Below, one piece after another: positions 1 to 10,382 of a stretch of DNA of 50,217 nucleotides. The notes below the pieces were generated by a model. That model was not told the origin of the DNA, made no database searches, and saw nothing but the letters and a program-made list of their open reading frames with translations. The DNA comes from Brachionus koreanus (taxonomy: Eukaryota > Rotifera > Eurotatoria > Ploima > Brachionidae), in contig PJRA01000297.1 of the NCBI GenBank assembly GCA_016987375.1, forward strand, positions 444,535-494,751. Reading direction: 5' to 3'. Position 1 is the first letter of the stretch. The number at the start of each line of letters is the position of its first letter. The position numbers were made by a program, and so were the translations under genes.

Positions 1-44
1 GTCAAATGACTTAACTTTGACTTTATGACTTTTGAACAACTCTG
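1..44 (-). mobile_element. Terminal part of a hAT-like non-autonomous element (cut by window edge)
   Basis: The first 44 bases match the reverse complement of the left end of the element at 28212-28604, including the terminal CAGAGTTGTTCAAAAGTCA, here read on the minus strand and ending at base 44. The rest of the copy lies outside the window, so neither its length nor its target duplication can be judged. Confidence 0.55.
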
Positions 45-413
45 CACTAAACTCAATAAAAATATTTTTCCATACAATATTTTTTTTTACATTTTATCGA
101 AAAAAATTATTCAAAATCAAAATCTTCATCTAATAATAGATTTTCTTGACTATTAGCCGAATCTAGCAATATTGTTTACATTTTTATAAAAAATTTTTGA
201 TAAACAAGCATATTTTTATTATTTTGAGAATTCTATACATCCTAAATTTAATATTATTTATATAAACTTGGAAAATATTAATTCAAATTTTAAAAATCCT
301 TATTAACACGTTATTTTAATTTTTTATTTACATTTAAAGAGAATTATTAAAAAAAAAACTAAATCTAATAGCTTTAAAAATATAAATTTTATTTCGAAGT
401 TATATGTTTAAAA
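45..413. other. AT-rich intergenic stretch, no gene seen
   Basis: Low-complexity A/T runs between the element end and the stop codon of the first PAN-like gene. No coding exon, RNA gene or repeat shared with the rest of the window was recognised. It probably contains the 3' UTR of the minus-strand gene. Confidence 0.4.
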
Positions 414-1061
414 TTAGGCACTTTTTGCTGCTTTCACTCCAGATAGCATGCCTGGATAGGGATCTTTATTTCCATTTGAAGATTTCAAATAACAATAACT
501 ATATTCAACATAATACGACCATGCTACGCATCCCTCTGTTGATCCACAAAGATTACAGCACTCGCCAGCTTCAGATACTGACCCAATTCCTCCTAAATCA
601 TTTCCAGCGTAATTAACATCGGTTTCAATAAAACAGCCCGTCAACTTGGTGGATGAAGTCTCGGTAGTCGATGGTCTAGTAGTAGGTGGGGAAGTAGTTA
701 AAGTAGTTGAGGAAGTTGTGGCAGTTGTGATAGTATATCTAGTTGTAGTTACTCCTGTGCCAGTGATTTGACCTCCTGTTTGCTTTACACCAGAGTAACG
801 GCTATCAGAAACAAAGCGTCTAGAACCAACTGCATATTTTAGCCAACAAGCGCCAGTAACTGATACAAATGTCCATGCTGCACAAGCTGGAGTTGAACCG
901 CATGTTGAACAGCATTCATCAATTGATCTTTTAAATACTGGATATGTGCTAAGATCATTGCCAAAATAGTCTATATTGGTTTCGTAAGTGCAGCTTTGTT
1001 GAGCAATAGCCAAAGCTGAGAAACCTAATAAAATAGTAAAAACGAAAAATATAGTTTTCAT
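414..1061 (-). CDS. Secreted protein with two PAN/apple-like cysteine domains
   Basis: Single-exon 215-residue protein. Residues 1-20 form a signal peptide (MKTIFFVFTILLGFSALAIA). Two PAN/apple-like repeats follow, about residues 23-92 and 142-210, each with the pattern C-Y/F-E-T-x-(I/V)-x-Y-x-G-N-D, then CCxxCGS, a C-A-A/V-W core and a final C-(W/Y)-L-K. A Thr-rich linker (about 97-138), probably O-glycosylated, joins them. Such modules usually bind carbohydrate or protein outside the cell. A TATAAA lies at 1130-1125, about 65 bp before the start, and is a plausible promoter. It resembles the genes at 7064-7315 and 7616-8209. The domain family call is by pattern only and the true ligand is unknown. 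Confidence 0.8.
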   Translation of the reverse strand: MKTIFFVFTILLGFSALAIAQQSCTYETNIDYFGNDLSTYPVFKRSIDECCSTCGSTPACAAWTFVSVTGACWLKYAVGSRRFVSDSRYSGVKQTGGQITGTGVTTTRYTITTATTSSTTLTTSPPTTRPSTTETSSTKLTGCFIETDVNYAGNDLGGIGSVSEAGECCNLCGSTEGCVAWSYYVEYSYCYLKSSNGNKDPYPGMLSGVKAAKSA

Positions 1062-1124
1062 TTTATTTTAAATTAGTATTAAATTTTATTAAACTCAATC
1101 AAAGAAAAGAGAAATTTTTGGTTA

Positions 1125-1130
1125 TTTATA
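1125..1130 (-). promoter_or_regulatory. Possible TATA box of the first PAN-like gene
   Basis: TATAAA on the minus strand about 65 bp upstream of the ATG at 1061. In DNA this AT-rich such a match is weak evidence by itself, but the spacing fits and the related plus-strand gene also has a TATAAAAG at similar distance. Confidence 0.3.
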
Positions 1131-1262
1131 ATCAATTATTACGTAAATGTGTGCATTGAGATTGAGGGATTGATATTGTTACATTTTATGATATCAATTT
1201 ACACTTAATCCTGAGCTGTTTTAATTAAAATTTAAAGTCTTATGTAACGAATAGTAGTGGAT

Positions 1263-1522
1263 TTAGGATTCAATTGTTGGTAGAGATATTTGATTGCTAT
1301 TTTTTGTTTCATTAGTGCTAAGAATCAACTCTAGTGACGAGTCGGGTACGTTGTTTTGCTCAATCAAATTTTGTTGTGCCGCTAAAGTTTGACTCATTAG
1401 GGGAAATGTTTTGAACAAATATTTGTTTGATACATAGTATTGGGCTCGTTGTTCGGCTTTACAATGCTTTTGGTAACGTGAGCAAATTCTTCTATTCGTG
1501 CTGTTCGCTCTTCGAGTTCTTT
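1263..1522 (-). CDS. Possible terminal exon of an unrecognised gene or element
   Basis: A splice-acceptor-like TTTTAAG is followed by 85 open codons and a stop on the minus strand. The composition is protein-like rather than AT-run: a basic Arg/Cys-rich start (RTRRANSTNRRICSR), then a polar Gln/Asn/Ser-rich end. The base composition is clearly less AT-rich than its flanks. No start codon, upstream exon or homologue was recognised, so it could be a last exon of a host gene or a transposon relic. Confidence 0.25.
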
Positions 1523-2560
1523 CTTAAAATATTTAATAAAAATTTTTGAAAAATTTTTTCAGTTTTATTAGTAAAATTGAAAAAAATGAAGATGTTTTTA
1601 ATTATTTTATTTTTTTTTATATTTATTTCTTTTTATAAAAATATATACTTCTATCTCTAAAATAAATTTTTTCGTTTGAAAAAACTCAACTAGAATTTGA
1701 CCCAAATCACGACCTGATCGTGATCTCGGATATTTATGAATAAGATGCTCTAATTCATATAAAAAAAAAAGAGATTAATCTGGGCATTCAAAAACCGCTC
1801 TTTTTTAATGAAGATATACAGCCAAAATGGAATCAAAAGAAGATGAGAAACAATTTTTGTTGCTAAGAAATAATTTAAAGTACAAAATGTTCGACTCAAA
1901 TTTATTTGTTTTATTAAAAAAAAATTTTGCACACTAAAACTCTTATTAAAATAACAACTATTATTTTTAATGATGTAACAAAAAATAATTGTCATCTAAT
2001 AAATGAAAAATTCATTTTCTTACGTATAAATAAAACTTTTTGCTACAAAAATGAAAGCACATAGACAAAAGAGACTCAAGCTTCTATTACAATTCCTATA
2101 AAGTCGGATGATGACAGCAGCGTGAAAGAAGAGAATTTTGCGATTAAAATAAATTTCTGGTGTTTATCTGGTAAATTGGGAATATTTTAGGGGTATCACA
2201 AATAAATTTGGCTTCAAAAAACAGCATTGATAAAATTTTACATAAAAGTATTTAATTATTAACAAAAGTAGCATAAGAAAATCATCATCAAGAAAACTTA
2301 TTTTTAATTGTAAAATTTTGTTTATTTTTTAATTTTCAAAAAAAAATTAATTTAATCAACGACTAAGCGATTATTTTTTGGGCATATTTTTTCGGATCAC
2401 TTCTATTGTATAAAATTAATACTTTTTAAAATTAAATTTTAAAGTTTCATTTGAGTAATAGAAATGGATATTAAGATAAATGAATAATAAAATATCAAAA
2501 ACAAATTAACCTATTTTGGTCTATCATAAGTATTTTAATTGAAATTTTTATATCTAATAT
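1523..2560. other. AT-rich stretch without a supported gene
   Basis: Mostly A/T runs. A short open stretch around 2066-2165 on the plus strand reads as an acidic, protein-like fragment (DDDSSVKEENFAIKINFW) with no start and no recognised family; it may be an element relic. Confidence 0.3.
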
Positions 2561-2569
2561 TTTCTCGAA

Positions 2570-2647
2570 CACCTTCTCGAAGGTGTTTGATCGCGTTTCT
2601 CATAAGCTACTTAAGATCAAGTTAGAGAGTTATAGTTACCTTTAATC
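2570..2647 (+). mobile_element. LINE reverse transcriptase fragment
   Basis: A short open stretch reads FSKVFDRVSHKLLKIKLESY then stops. This matches the F-x-K-A-F-D-x-V-x-H-x-L-L block of non-LTR (CR1/Jockey-like) reverse transcriptases, where the D is one of the catalytic aspartates. Nothing upstream or downstream continues the domain, so this is a small relic. Confidence 0.6.
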
Positions 2648-2872
2648 TTTTGGCATGATTTATGTCATTACAAATTGATTATTTATTAGCTAATTTATCA
2701 ATTATTAAAATATTAGCTAATAAATTTAAAATCAATCTATTTGTAAATTGAAGTGTTAAACTTTTAAAGAAAAAAAAATTGACAAAATGTGAAAAATAAG
2801 TGATAACTAAATAAGCAAATTTATTTATTATTTATTAAAAATGTACTTTTTTTATTTTATTTTTATTTTTAA

Positions 2873-2930
2873 TCTGAAGGAGCTAAAGCTCGGTACAGAA
2901 ATACAAATAAATAAATAAATAATAATAATT
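2873..2930 (+). repeat. LINE/SINE-like 3' end: stem-loop plus AAAT tail
   Basis: GAAGGAGC-TAAA-GCTCGGTACAGAAA is followed by tandem AAAT/AAT units. The same block occurs inverted at 38100-38152, where it is cut by an assembly gap. The GAGC/GCTC stem with an A/T loop followed by a simple-repeat tail is typical of a non-LTR element 3' end. Confidence 0.55.
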
Positions 2931-4476
2931 TAGGGGCCCCCAGGTTTGTCCGAATGGCTTACGCTTTCTTTTAAATACGCAAATTACGATAAAACAAATG
3001 AACACTCAGAATAGAACAAAGTCCTTCTTTTTAGCCGAACTAAACTCTATATAAACTACAATAATCTTATTCGAATCAAGGTTCTTCGAATATCCTACTC
3101 CATTGTGCTGCCTAACAATTTCTTTTTTTCCGCTACTTTTATTGCTCCAACAAATGCAAAAACTGATTCTTTTACTTTTCTTTATTTGGCTTTTTTTTTT
3201 AAATTTGATAATTAAGATAATTTTTTTTAAAATACAGATTTTAATTTTAAAAAAATAGATTCGATTAACATGTTTAGCTGTTGTTTTAATAAATTAGAGG
3301 TAAAGTTTCATAATTTAGAGGTAAGCAAAAAACATATGCCAATTAAATTTGCACTGTGTTGCATTTACTGAATTAGTAATAGCCTTTGGAAAAAATAGCT
3401 AAGCTTTTTTAGCATTAATTTCTGTTTTGTTATTTTATTTTGTACTAAATTTCAAATAACCCATTTTTCTTGTAAAGCCAAAAAAAAGCTTTATTGATTC
3501 TATTAATTTTTTACTAAAAAATTTCTTGAAAATTTTTTTAATATTATTATTTCAATGGAGACCTTTCAGGCAATGTTAAAAAAACAAAGAAAATTAAATT
3601 AACAGGTTTAAAGAAATTAAGAACATTCTAAATAAATTTTTCAAATAATGTTAATCAAATTTTTTTCTCTTTATTTCGATCTAGATGGCAAATATTTAAT
3701 TAAAATCTTGGCGGATAACCAGTTCATTGATGAATTTCAACTAGATTTGATCATGAATTCATCTAAATGATCTTTGAAACTTATATTATTTAGAAGCACT
3801 CAACTTTGTTCAATGGAAATTCAAAGCGAATATATATGGTTTACTGATCTTTATTTGAAAGAAATTCGAGAATTTTTAAAGAAAAATTAATGAAAATTTT
3901 AAAGATATTTTACAGAAAATAGTAACCTCTAGAAAACCTCTACGAATTTCTCAAAAATGTCTTTAAAGATTATTTAAAAAATAATTTGACTAGATGGGGT
4001 CGAAATTTTTCAAACATTGTTTGATACTATGTAGTAAAAACATTTGAGAAACCATAACCAAGATCGCTGATTCATAGTGCCAATACATTGAAGAAGTTTG
4101 GAGTTTGGAGAACTCGTGAGTTTTCAGCTTTGTCTTATGTCTACTTTAAGTTTAAATTATTATTATTATATTCAAGATTTACTTTAAGTTCTAACTTTCT
4201 GTAAAAATTTCTCAGATCAAGTCATTGAGCTTTCAAAAATAAATTCTAACTGACCAAAAAACCCACGACTATACAAAAATACCCTTAAATTTTTTTTATC
4301 TTACTATTTAAGATTCATAAATAAAAAAGTCTTTGCTCTTACATTAATGAAAAATAAAAGAAAAAAATAAAATTTTGATTACGAAATTTAAAAAAACAGT
4401 CTTTATTTCTTTTAAATGCATTTTGAAGTAAAATAAAAATTTTTTTTTATTAAATTAAATTCAAGCATAAACTTAC
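2931..4476. other. Intergenic or intronic stretch below the unknown minus gene
   Basis: The stretch at 2931-3180 is less AT-rich than its surroundings. On the minus strand 3168-3095 an acceptor-like AAAAG precedes 23 open codons and a TAG, in the phase needed to continue the exon ending at 4477; this is only a weak candidate last exon. No other coding sequence was recognised up to 4476. Confidence 0.25.
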
Positions 4477-5110
4477 CAATTACTTTTTTCAAGTCATAAA
4501 AAGATTTTGAGTTTTGTTTGGTATTATGTTTGAGATAATTTGGTAAATTTCTTCTCTTTTGATCAATGAATTTATCAAAAATATTTTTATTTTTGTGTCC
4601 AATTTCCATATCTATACTTTCTCTTGAATGGTCGTTTAAACTAAAATTAGTTTGATTTTGCTTTGAAAACAAGTTGCTCTTGATTTTTAAATCATTTAGT
4701 CTTTGCTCACGGTCTAAGTTATCACCATTGATGGCTTTTGTGTCCATCAATCGTTCAACTAATAAAATTTTTTCTCGTTTAATCAAAAGCTGACTGTAAC
4801 TGAGTCTTTTGTCCAAATTTTTTTGTGCCAATATTAACAACTTATCTTCTATATTGTTTTGATTTAATTTTCGCCGTTCATTTGGACTCATAAGAGATTT
4901 TTTTTTCTCTATTTTAATTTCGTCTCTGGTCTCTTTTGGCTTATAAAAGTGACCTGTTTCAGATTTTTTAAAATATTCCACAAAGTAGCCTTTTTTTTGG
5001 CTGACATTCAACTTCTTAAACCGGTTTGAGAGCATTTCAGAGTTGCTTTTCATGGTCATAGTTGAACTAGTCGAACTAGCCGAATTAAGTGATAGCAAAT
5101 CTGGTCTCAT
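4477..5110 (-). CDS. Unrecognised Ser/Lys-rich protein, 5' exon(s)
   Basis: A 211-codon exon starts with MRPDLLSLNSASSTSS and ends at a good donor (G|GTAAGT, phase 1), so the gene is spliced and continues at lower coordinates. The product is hydrophilic, with a Ser/Thr-rich start and many Lys, Asn and Gln residues; no signal peptide or membrane segment is visible. A region near residues 85-125 could form a helix. The next exon is not certain: 3168-3095 fits in phase but would need a 1.3 kb intron. I do not recognise the family. Confidence 0.5.
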
Positions 5111-5659
5111 TTAATTTTTTATTGAACAAAAATTTATTTATTCTCTGTGTTAAAATTCTAATCAGCTTCTAAAATTTAGTAAGACATCAAAACATCTGAA
5201 GGCATTTTCTGTTTTTATATTTAAATTATTTTTGTTTTTTTCTTAAATAATGTAAAATGTTTAAAATGTTTCAAAGCTTTTATTTATTTAAATTAGAATA
5301 ATCTGAAAGCGGCGTTCATTGTTAATAAAGACGCCAAAAACTCGAAACTAGCTTTTGGAATGGAGCCAGACGAAATCAAATAATAAAATTTCGTTGTAGT
5401 TGTTGTCACAATTCTGTACGTTTGAGGCTTCCAAATGAAATTTAATTGTTTCAAACCAGAATATCCTTTAAATAATTGAATTTTGAGAATTAATTTGAAA
5501 ATTAAATTATTTGAAAAACTTAACACTTCAGGCAAGAAATTCTATGAAAATTTAATTGAGTTTTTTTCTTAGATTTTATTTTCATTTTTATTTTCTAAAT
5601 ATTAAATGTTAGTTTAATAGGAATAAAAAATATTATCAAAAAAATAAGGTTTAAAGCAC

Positions 5660-5745
5660 ACTTCTTTGTTAACAATCAAAAGACAGGTGTCATTTCGACA
5701 CCTTTTTTAATGCTTTATTTCTTTGGAACCGTTCATCAGATTTCC
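5660..5745 (+). repeat. Dispersed repeat B, copy 1
   Basis: This block, including the core GAACCGTTCATCAGA and a preceding AATGCTTTAT segment, is found again in inverse orientation at 34105-34190. The two copies are clearly related but diverged by substitutions and small indels. The class of element is not known. Confidence 0.55.
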
Positions 5746-5837
5746 AAAAATTCAATTTAAAAAAATTTAAATTTTGAGATATTCATTCACAATACCGCAT
5801 TCAGAAAGTTTTTGATGAAGATGATTTAGACCGAAAA

Positions 5838-5910
5838 TGTAATACAAGAATCATTCGAAGAATCAAGTGATAATGAGTTAGAAATCCCTTCAAAGAAAGC
5901 GAAATTCTGA
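5838..5910 (+). mobile_element. Possible coding relic with acidic/Lys-rich C-terminus
   Basis: A short open frame ends with EESSDNELEIPSKKAKF and a stop. An acidic patch followed by an NLS-like PSKKAKF is common at the ends of domesticated or autonomous transposases, and it sits between two dispersed repeats. Assignment is tentative. Confidence 0.2.
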
Positions 5911-5934
5911 GAAAATACTAAAATGCTAATAAAT

Positions 5935-6310
5935 TATGTGTTCAATTTCAAGGCTTAACAACAGACTAGTGCCCTTGTCAAATAGACTGATTAACACTTC
6001 ATTTATTTAAATTGTATATAAAATATTTAATACTTGTAAAATAAAATAGATGTTTTAGCTAATTTAAAAATTAAACATTGAAAAATTTAAATCAAATTTT
6101 TTTATTTTTTTAACAAAATCTATAGAAATTAAATTTATATTATTGTAAATAGAAAGCTTGAATGAAGTGAATTTCAACATTGATCTCTTGATCTCAAAGT
6201 TATTTATCAATCTTGAGTAAAAAAATCCAAATGTTTTATCTCCATTATTAGATTTTGCCATTGGTTCTATTAAGTTTTCGCTATTCTTTAAATTATATTT
6301 TAAATTTCTT
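5935..6310 (+). repeat. Dispersed repeat A, copy 1
   Basis: The copy runs from the block around AGACTAGTGCCCTTGTC, with a TGATTAACACT element, to a block containing ATCAATCTTGAGTAAAAAAA. The same order and orientation recur at 17635-17890. The TTAATCA/TGATTAA pair near the left end can form a hairpin, suggesting a small non-autonomous DNA element. Confidence 0.6.
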
Positions 6311-6364
6311 CGTCATTTTTGCATATTCATTTTTTGTTAAATGTTAACAAAAAGAATCAACTAC

Positions 6365-6600
6365 AGTCTTAAAACAAAACCTGGTAGCCGAAGATACGAT
6401 GAGTTGAGGAGAAATAGCTATTCTCTTATTCGCGAAAGAATAAAGATGTAGTAAATGCAAAGAGCCTAAATAGCTATAAAGCGAAGCTTGTTAGTTGGAT
6501 GGAGAAACAAAAAAAAGCGACTGTTACAGCTCTTTAGAGCTATGCTTAGATAACCTCTAAGCTGCAATTTATACTACTACTACTACTACTACTACTACTA
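6365..6600 (+). mobile_element. LINE 3' end: ORF2 C-terminus, stem-loop and (ACT)n tail
   Basis: Two adjacent frames carry a typical non-LTR ORF2 C-terminus: a basic R-R-Y-D-x-L-R start, then after a frame break DVVNAKSLNSYKAKL and a stop at about 6525. Directly after it lies a hairpin AGCTC-TTTA-GAGCT (6528-6541), and the copy ends in about nine ACT repeats (6571-6600). ORF end, stem-loop and microsatellite tail together indicate a genuine LINE 3' terminus, now decayed. Confidence 0.6.
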
Positions 6601-7063
6601 GTAAATCACGAGATTTTTAGACCTAAAAGGATACATCTTTCAATTTTGGAACTTATACTTAAGAGGGGATACCCAAAAAAATGCTTTTTTTTACCCAATT
6701 TACTGTTATCAAATCCAAAAGAATGGTAGAATGCAAAAATTGCACTAGGATTTTTTCCCTAATACGCGTAAATGAATTCATTGATTAATAAAATAAAGTA
6801 AAAATTTTAATCAATTTTTTTTTTTGATTTGTTCCAGATTTTTTCGAAAAATATAAAATAAAAATTTGTCTCTAAGTTGTTTGATTTTTTCTATTTTAAC
6901 TAAGGGTCATAGACACAGCATAACTCTAATAAAATATGTAGTGAACAAACGTCATAAAAATTAAGCTAAGTATGCTCTGAAATTGCTTAAAAATGCATAG
7001 TTTCATTCATTAAATTTTCTTTTATAACAAACAAAAAAATACTGTTAAAATTAAATTTTTTAA
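6601..7063. other. AT-rich intergenic stretch, nothing recognised
   Basis: A/T runs and no open frame of interest; it includes the probable 3' flank of the short PAN-like gene on the minus strand. Confidence 0.4.
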
Positions 7064-7315
7064 TTAAAATATTTTACTTGAAGACGAATTTAGTCTTCGC
7101 TGTCCAACACCGCTTTTTATCCAACAAACTAAACTAGCTGAAACAAAAGTCCATGCATTACAATCAGGCTCTTGATTGCACTTATTGCAACATTCCCCAG
7201 CATTAAGTGAATAAGTATAGTATAAGTCTTTGCCAAAAAAGTCAACATTTTTTTCGTAATTACAACATGATATTGACAAAGTCAGTGCTAGAGTTAAAAA
7301 AAATTTGAAAATCAT
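7064..7315 (-). CDS. Short secreted single PAN/apple-like domain protein (probably truncated)
   Basis: About 83 residues from the first true ATG at 7315; an in-frame GTG two codons earlier is not needed. A signal peptide (MIFKFFLTLALTLSISC) is followed by one PAN-like unit with the pattern C-N-Y-E-x-N-V-D-F-F-G-x-D, CCNKC, C-N-A-W-T-F-V-S-A and C-W-I-K. It is closest in sequence to the first domain of the gene at 414-1061, sharing W-T-F-V-S and V-G-x-R-R. The frame then ends where that gene continues into the Thr-rich linker, so it looks like a partial duplicate that lost its second domain, or a single-domain form. Confidence 0.65.
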   Translation of the reverse strand: MIFKFFLTLALTLSISCCNYEKNVDFFGKDLYYTYSLNAGECCNKCNQEPDCNAWTFVSASLVCWIKSGVGQRRLNSSSSKIF

Positions 7316-7567
7316 TTTCACTTTTTAAATCTTTTTATTAAATAATAAATAAGTACTTAGATTAATTTGAGAACATTTTTAATTTAATTTTAAATGTAAC
7401 TCAATCGATTTTTATTTAAAGGATTATTTTCAAGTGATCGTGTTTTTAATGAAGATAGTTGATATAACGTGCTCCATAGTCTAGGATCAAGATTACAACC
7501 ACGTTTTATCTCCTTGAATTCCGTGACCAATGTCAGACCAGACTGATTAGAACAAATCAAAGTTTTC

Positions 7568-7575
7568 TATAAAAG
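7568..7575 (+). promoter_or_regulatory. TATA box of the plus-strand PAN-like gene
   Basis: TATAAAAG lies 48 bp upstream of the ATG at 7616 and in a stretch of more mixed base composition than usual here. Distance and match to the TATA consensus make it a reasonable core promoter element. Confidence 0.45.
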
Positions 7576-7615
7576 CTAGCTAGTTAATGTTTATGAGATT
7601 AAAAATATTGAAAAC

Positions 7616-8209
7616 ATGAAGTTATTTTTTATATTAGCCTTTTTGCTCTCTGTCTTGGATGGATTCTTAACAAGCACATTAACTTGCAGATATGAGTCTA
7701 ATGTTGATTATGTCGGATGTCGGATTGGTGGTGCTTATTATGTAAGTGCAGGTCAATGTTGCTACATGTGTACAAAAGATCCTTTGTGCAAAGCCTGGAC
7801 CTATGATAAAAGACAAAACTATTGTGTTTTAAGAGGCTCTTCTGAGTACAGAAGATATAGATGTGGTCTTATATCTGGATACAAGGGAACCTATGATTCC
7901 ATGCCACCTTATGTAACCGAAACAACTACTGCACCCAGTGGTACTACACAAGCTGCAACGGGAACTACAACTGCAAAGGCTTCAAGCTGTTTAATCGAGT
8001 TTAATACTAATTATCCAGGCAATGATATTGGTGGCTCTTATAATATAAATTCAATAGACGAGTGCTGCAATTTGTGTGGATCAAATCCATCTTGTAATTC
8101 ATTTTCTTATTTGGAAAGCTCAAAATATTGCTTTTTGAAAGGAGAATCTACTTCGGATAATAGACAAGATTATGATGGTATGATTTCTGGTATTGTTACT
8201 GTCAGATAA
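7616..8209 (+). CDS. Secreted protein with two PAN/apple-like domains
   Basis: A single-exon protein of 197 residues. The signal peptide is about residues 1-19 (MKLFFILAFLLSVLDGFLT). Domain 1 (about 24-92) has C-R-Y-E-S-N-V-D-Y-V-G, CCYMC, C-K-A-W-T-Y and C-V-L-R. A Thr/Ala-rich linker (about 103-122) leads to domain 2 (about 124-194) with N-Y-P-G-N-D-I-G-G, CCNLCGS and C-F-L-K. Layout is the same as the minus gene at 414-1061, so the two are diverged paralogues. A TATA box and several AATAAA-like sites after the stop (from about 8237) support an expressed gene. The role is probably extracellular binding, but the ligand cannot be inferred. Confidence 0.8.
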   Translation: MKLFFILAFLLSVLDGFLTSTLTCRYESNVDYVGCRIGGAYYVSAGQCCYMCTKDPLCKAWTYDKRQNYCVLRGSSEYRRYRCGLISGYKGTYDSMPPYVTETTTAPSGTTQAATGTTTAKASSCLIEFNTNYPGNDIGGSYNINSIDECCNLCGSNPSCNSFSYLESSKYCFLKGESTSDNRQDYDGMISGIVTVR

Positions 8210-8543
8210 GAAAAGATAAATTTTAAAATTACTCTAATAAATATCTTGCTTAAATGAATAATAAATAAATAAAATAAAAATGCAAAGTCTTATAATTTTT
8301 TTTGAAATGATATTAAATCGAGTTTAAAATGATTATTTAATTTCACAAAAATTTCACAAAAAAAAATTAAAAAAAAAGATTAATGGATGATCTTATTAAA
8401 AACAATGTTTAAATTTTCAATTTTAAATTGTAATCAAGAAACAAGTTACCTATATAGTCATCAGATATAGTTATCTTGATTCACTGCAAAATCTTCACTG
8501 GGCTGAAGGTGTAATTTAGGTGCAGTATTTCATGGTAGATCTC

Positions 8544-8756
8544 TTTTACCTTTTTGGTATAAATTTGCTTGTAGAGGTACTTGGAAGAAATTAAGCCTAT
8601 TCAGAAACCAATTCTAATTCCTTAATTAAGATACTGTACGAATCCTAAAGAATTAGAACAGGATTCCTGATAAGATCTTAATTAGGAATTGGTTTCTGAG
8701 TAGGCTTAATTTCTTCCAAGTACCTCTACAAGCAAATTTATACCAAAAAGGTAAAA
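8544..8756. repeat. Long inverted repeat (fold-back element)
   Basis: The left arm 8544-8632 and right arm 8675-8756 are near-perfect reverse complements over about 75 bp, for example TTGCTTGTAGAGGTACTTGG against CCAAGTACCTCTACAAGCAA. The spacer contains further short inverted pieces. The arms are not found as a coding sequence. A fold-back MITE or a hairpin-RNA source are both possible. A short related block lies at 31300-31335. Confidence 0.75.
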
Positions 8757-9300
8757 TTTTGGTAAAAATCCTTGATAAAATTCTAAAAAAAAACTCTTTT
8801 CATAAGTTTATTAAGGAAAAGCTAATAGGAATCCTATAAGAATCTTGATTCGATTCTTATAAAAACTTTTATTTCCAAGTTCTTAGGATTCTTCATAGAA
8901 ATTGATTAAGAATCTTTACAGAAATGATTTAAGATTCTTATGTTAATTAATCCTATTTGTTAATTTCTATATAGGATCGAAGGAAAGTAAGATAATCACG
9001 AAAAAAGACGATATTCTCAAGTTAGTAAAGGTAATTGTCAAGTTCACATGTATTTGCTCTTGTACAAAAATGCCATGACAGGCCTCGTGGTTTTACAACT
9101 AAAGAAAAATACATAAAATAGTTCTGTCAGAAAATCAAAAAGACAGCGAGAAAACTAAATTTGATATTTAATTTGATAATTTTTATTTTTTTTGTCGATA
9201 CTCAGCTTAATTTTTTTTCTGTTTTTTCAAACTTAATATTAATAAAATTTTACCAAAATTTTTTTGGTTATTTTTTATAAGTTTATTTTTGTTATCAAAA
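8757..9300. other. Stretch rich in short AGAATC(C/T) motifs, no gene
   Basis: From 8820 to 8945 variants of AAGAATCTT, AGGATTCTT and TAGGAATCCT recur on both strands, as if a short palindromic unit had spread. They resemble the spacer of the adjacent inverted repeat. No coding exon is recognised. Confidence 0.35.
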
Positions 9301-9308
9301 AAAATAAT

Positions 9309-9331
9309 TTTATTATTATTATTATTATTAT
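9309..9331 (+). repeat. (ATT)n microsatellite
   Basis: Seven to eight tandem ATT units in an AT-rich gene-free stretch. Confidence 0.8.
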
Positions 9332-9634
9332 TTGTTTTAAGCCTCATAAACAAAATTAAAAATAAAAAAAAATACAAAATTTTTCGGGTAGCAGTATCTC
9401 AATACAGTTATTAATATATTATAAATAAGTGCAACAATTTAAAATTTTAATATAGACTTTTCTAAAAATTCTTTTTCTATTTTAGAAAAAATGAATTTAA
9501 TCGAGTCAACTAGACCGTAATTTTTATCGGCATTTATCGGCATTATGTTTCAAAAAAAATTGTCTTTAATTTCTCTAAACCTGCTTACTTTATTTTATTT
9601 TAATTAATTTTTTTTGTTTTTTATTTAACTTTTT

Positions 9635-9690
9635 TTTTAACATCGCCTTAAAGGCGTTCATTGAAATAATAAATAAATAATAAATTTATA
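9635..9690 (+). repeat. LINE-like 3' end: stem-loop plus ATAA tail
   Basis: CGCC-TTAAA-GGCG (9644-9656) is followed by GTTCATTGAAATAATAAAT and further ATAA units. The structure parallels the tails at 2873-2930 and 38100-38152 with a different stem sequence. The body of the element is not recognisable upstream. Confidence 0.45.
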
Positions 9691-10382
9691 TGTTCAATCA
9701 AGTCAATTGATTCTTGTATATTTACAATAATGATAATAGACCTAAAATACAAAAGATAACCAGGTTTCATAATTTTTGAATAGTCCGTTCCTTTACAGTT
9801 TTGAAAAATACAGGCAAATTAGCCACTTTAAAAGTATGTTATACTTGAAATCCAATATATTAGGATCGGATTAACTTATTGATATTGCCGACCCTTTGAT
9901 AGTTAACTTAAAACCTTAAAAAATATTATTCAATAGTCGATTTGACTAGGTGATATATTTGAATGCTTATACAAGTTAAAAATCTGAATATTATGATCTG
10001 AAATTCTGAAAGCTTGTAAAAAACTGCAAAATTTAAAAAAATTATTTAAAAATTTATTTTCGAAATTTTTAAACAAAGTTAATGATTTTATGTCAAAATA
10101 TCTCAATTTTTTTTGCTTTGTTATTTTATATTCATTTAAAGAAAAAATCCATTTTAGAGTTGGTTTATGTCCTTTAACCAATTGTCTGATAAAGCATGAT
10201 TCTGAAAAAAAAAACTAAAATCAGTTGCATTGTTAATATTTTTCTGAATTTTTATTTATTATATTTATTTGAATGTATTAAATTTCTTTTTCATTGTAAA
10301 TAAAAAATTAAAATTAAAATAAAAAATTAGCTTTTTTTTTACAAAAAAAAATTTATTTTCAAAATATTTTCAATAAAAAAAA
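9691..10382. other. Upstream region of AIP, nothing recognised
   Basis: AT-rich with no supported exon. The last 100 bases before the AIP start are almost pure A/T and presumably hold the promoter and short 5' UTR; no distinct motif stands out. Confidence 0.3.

Noticed and set aside
6064..6261. Minus-strand protein of 65 residues
   Set aside because: It lies within dispersed repeat A, and the second copy of that repeat does not keep the frame.
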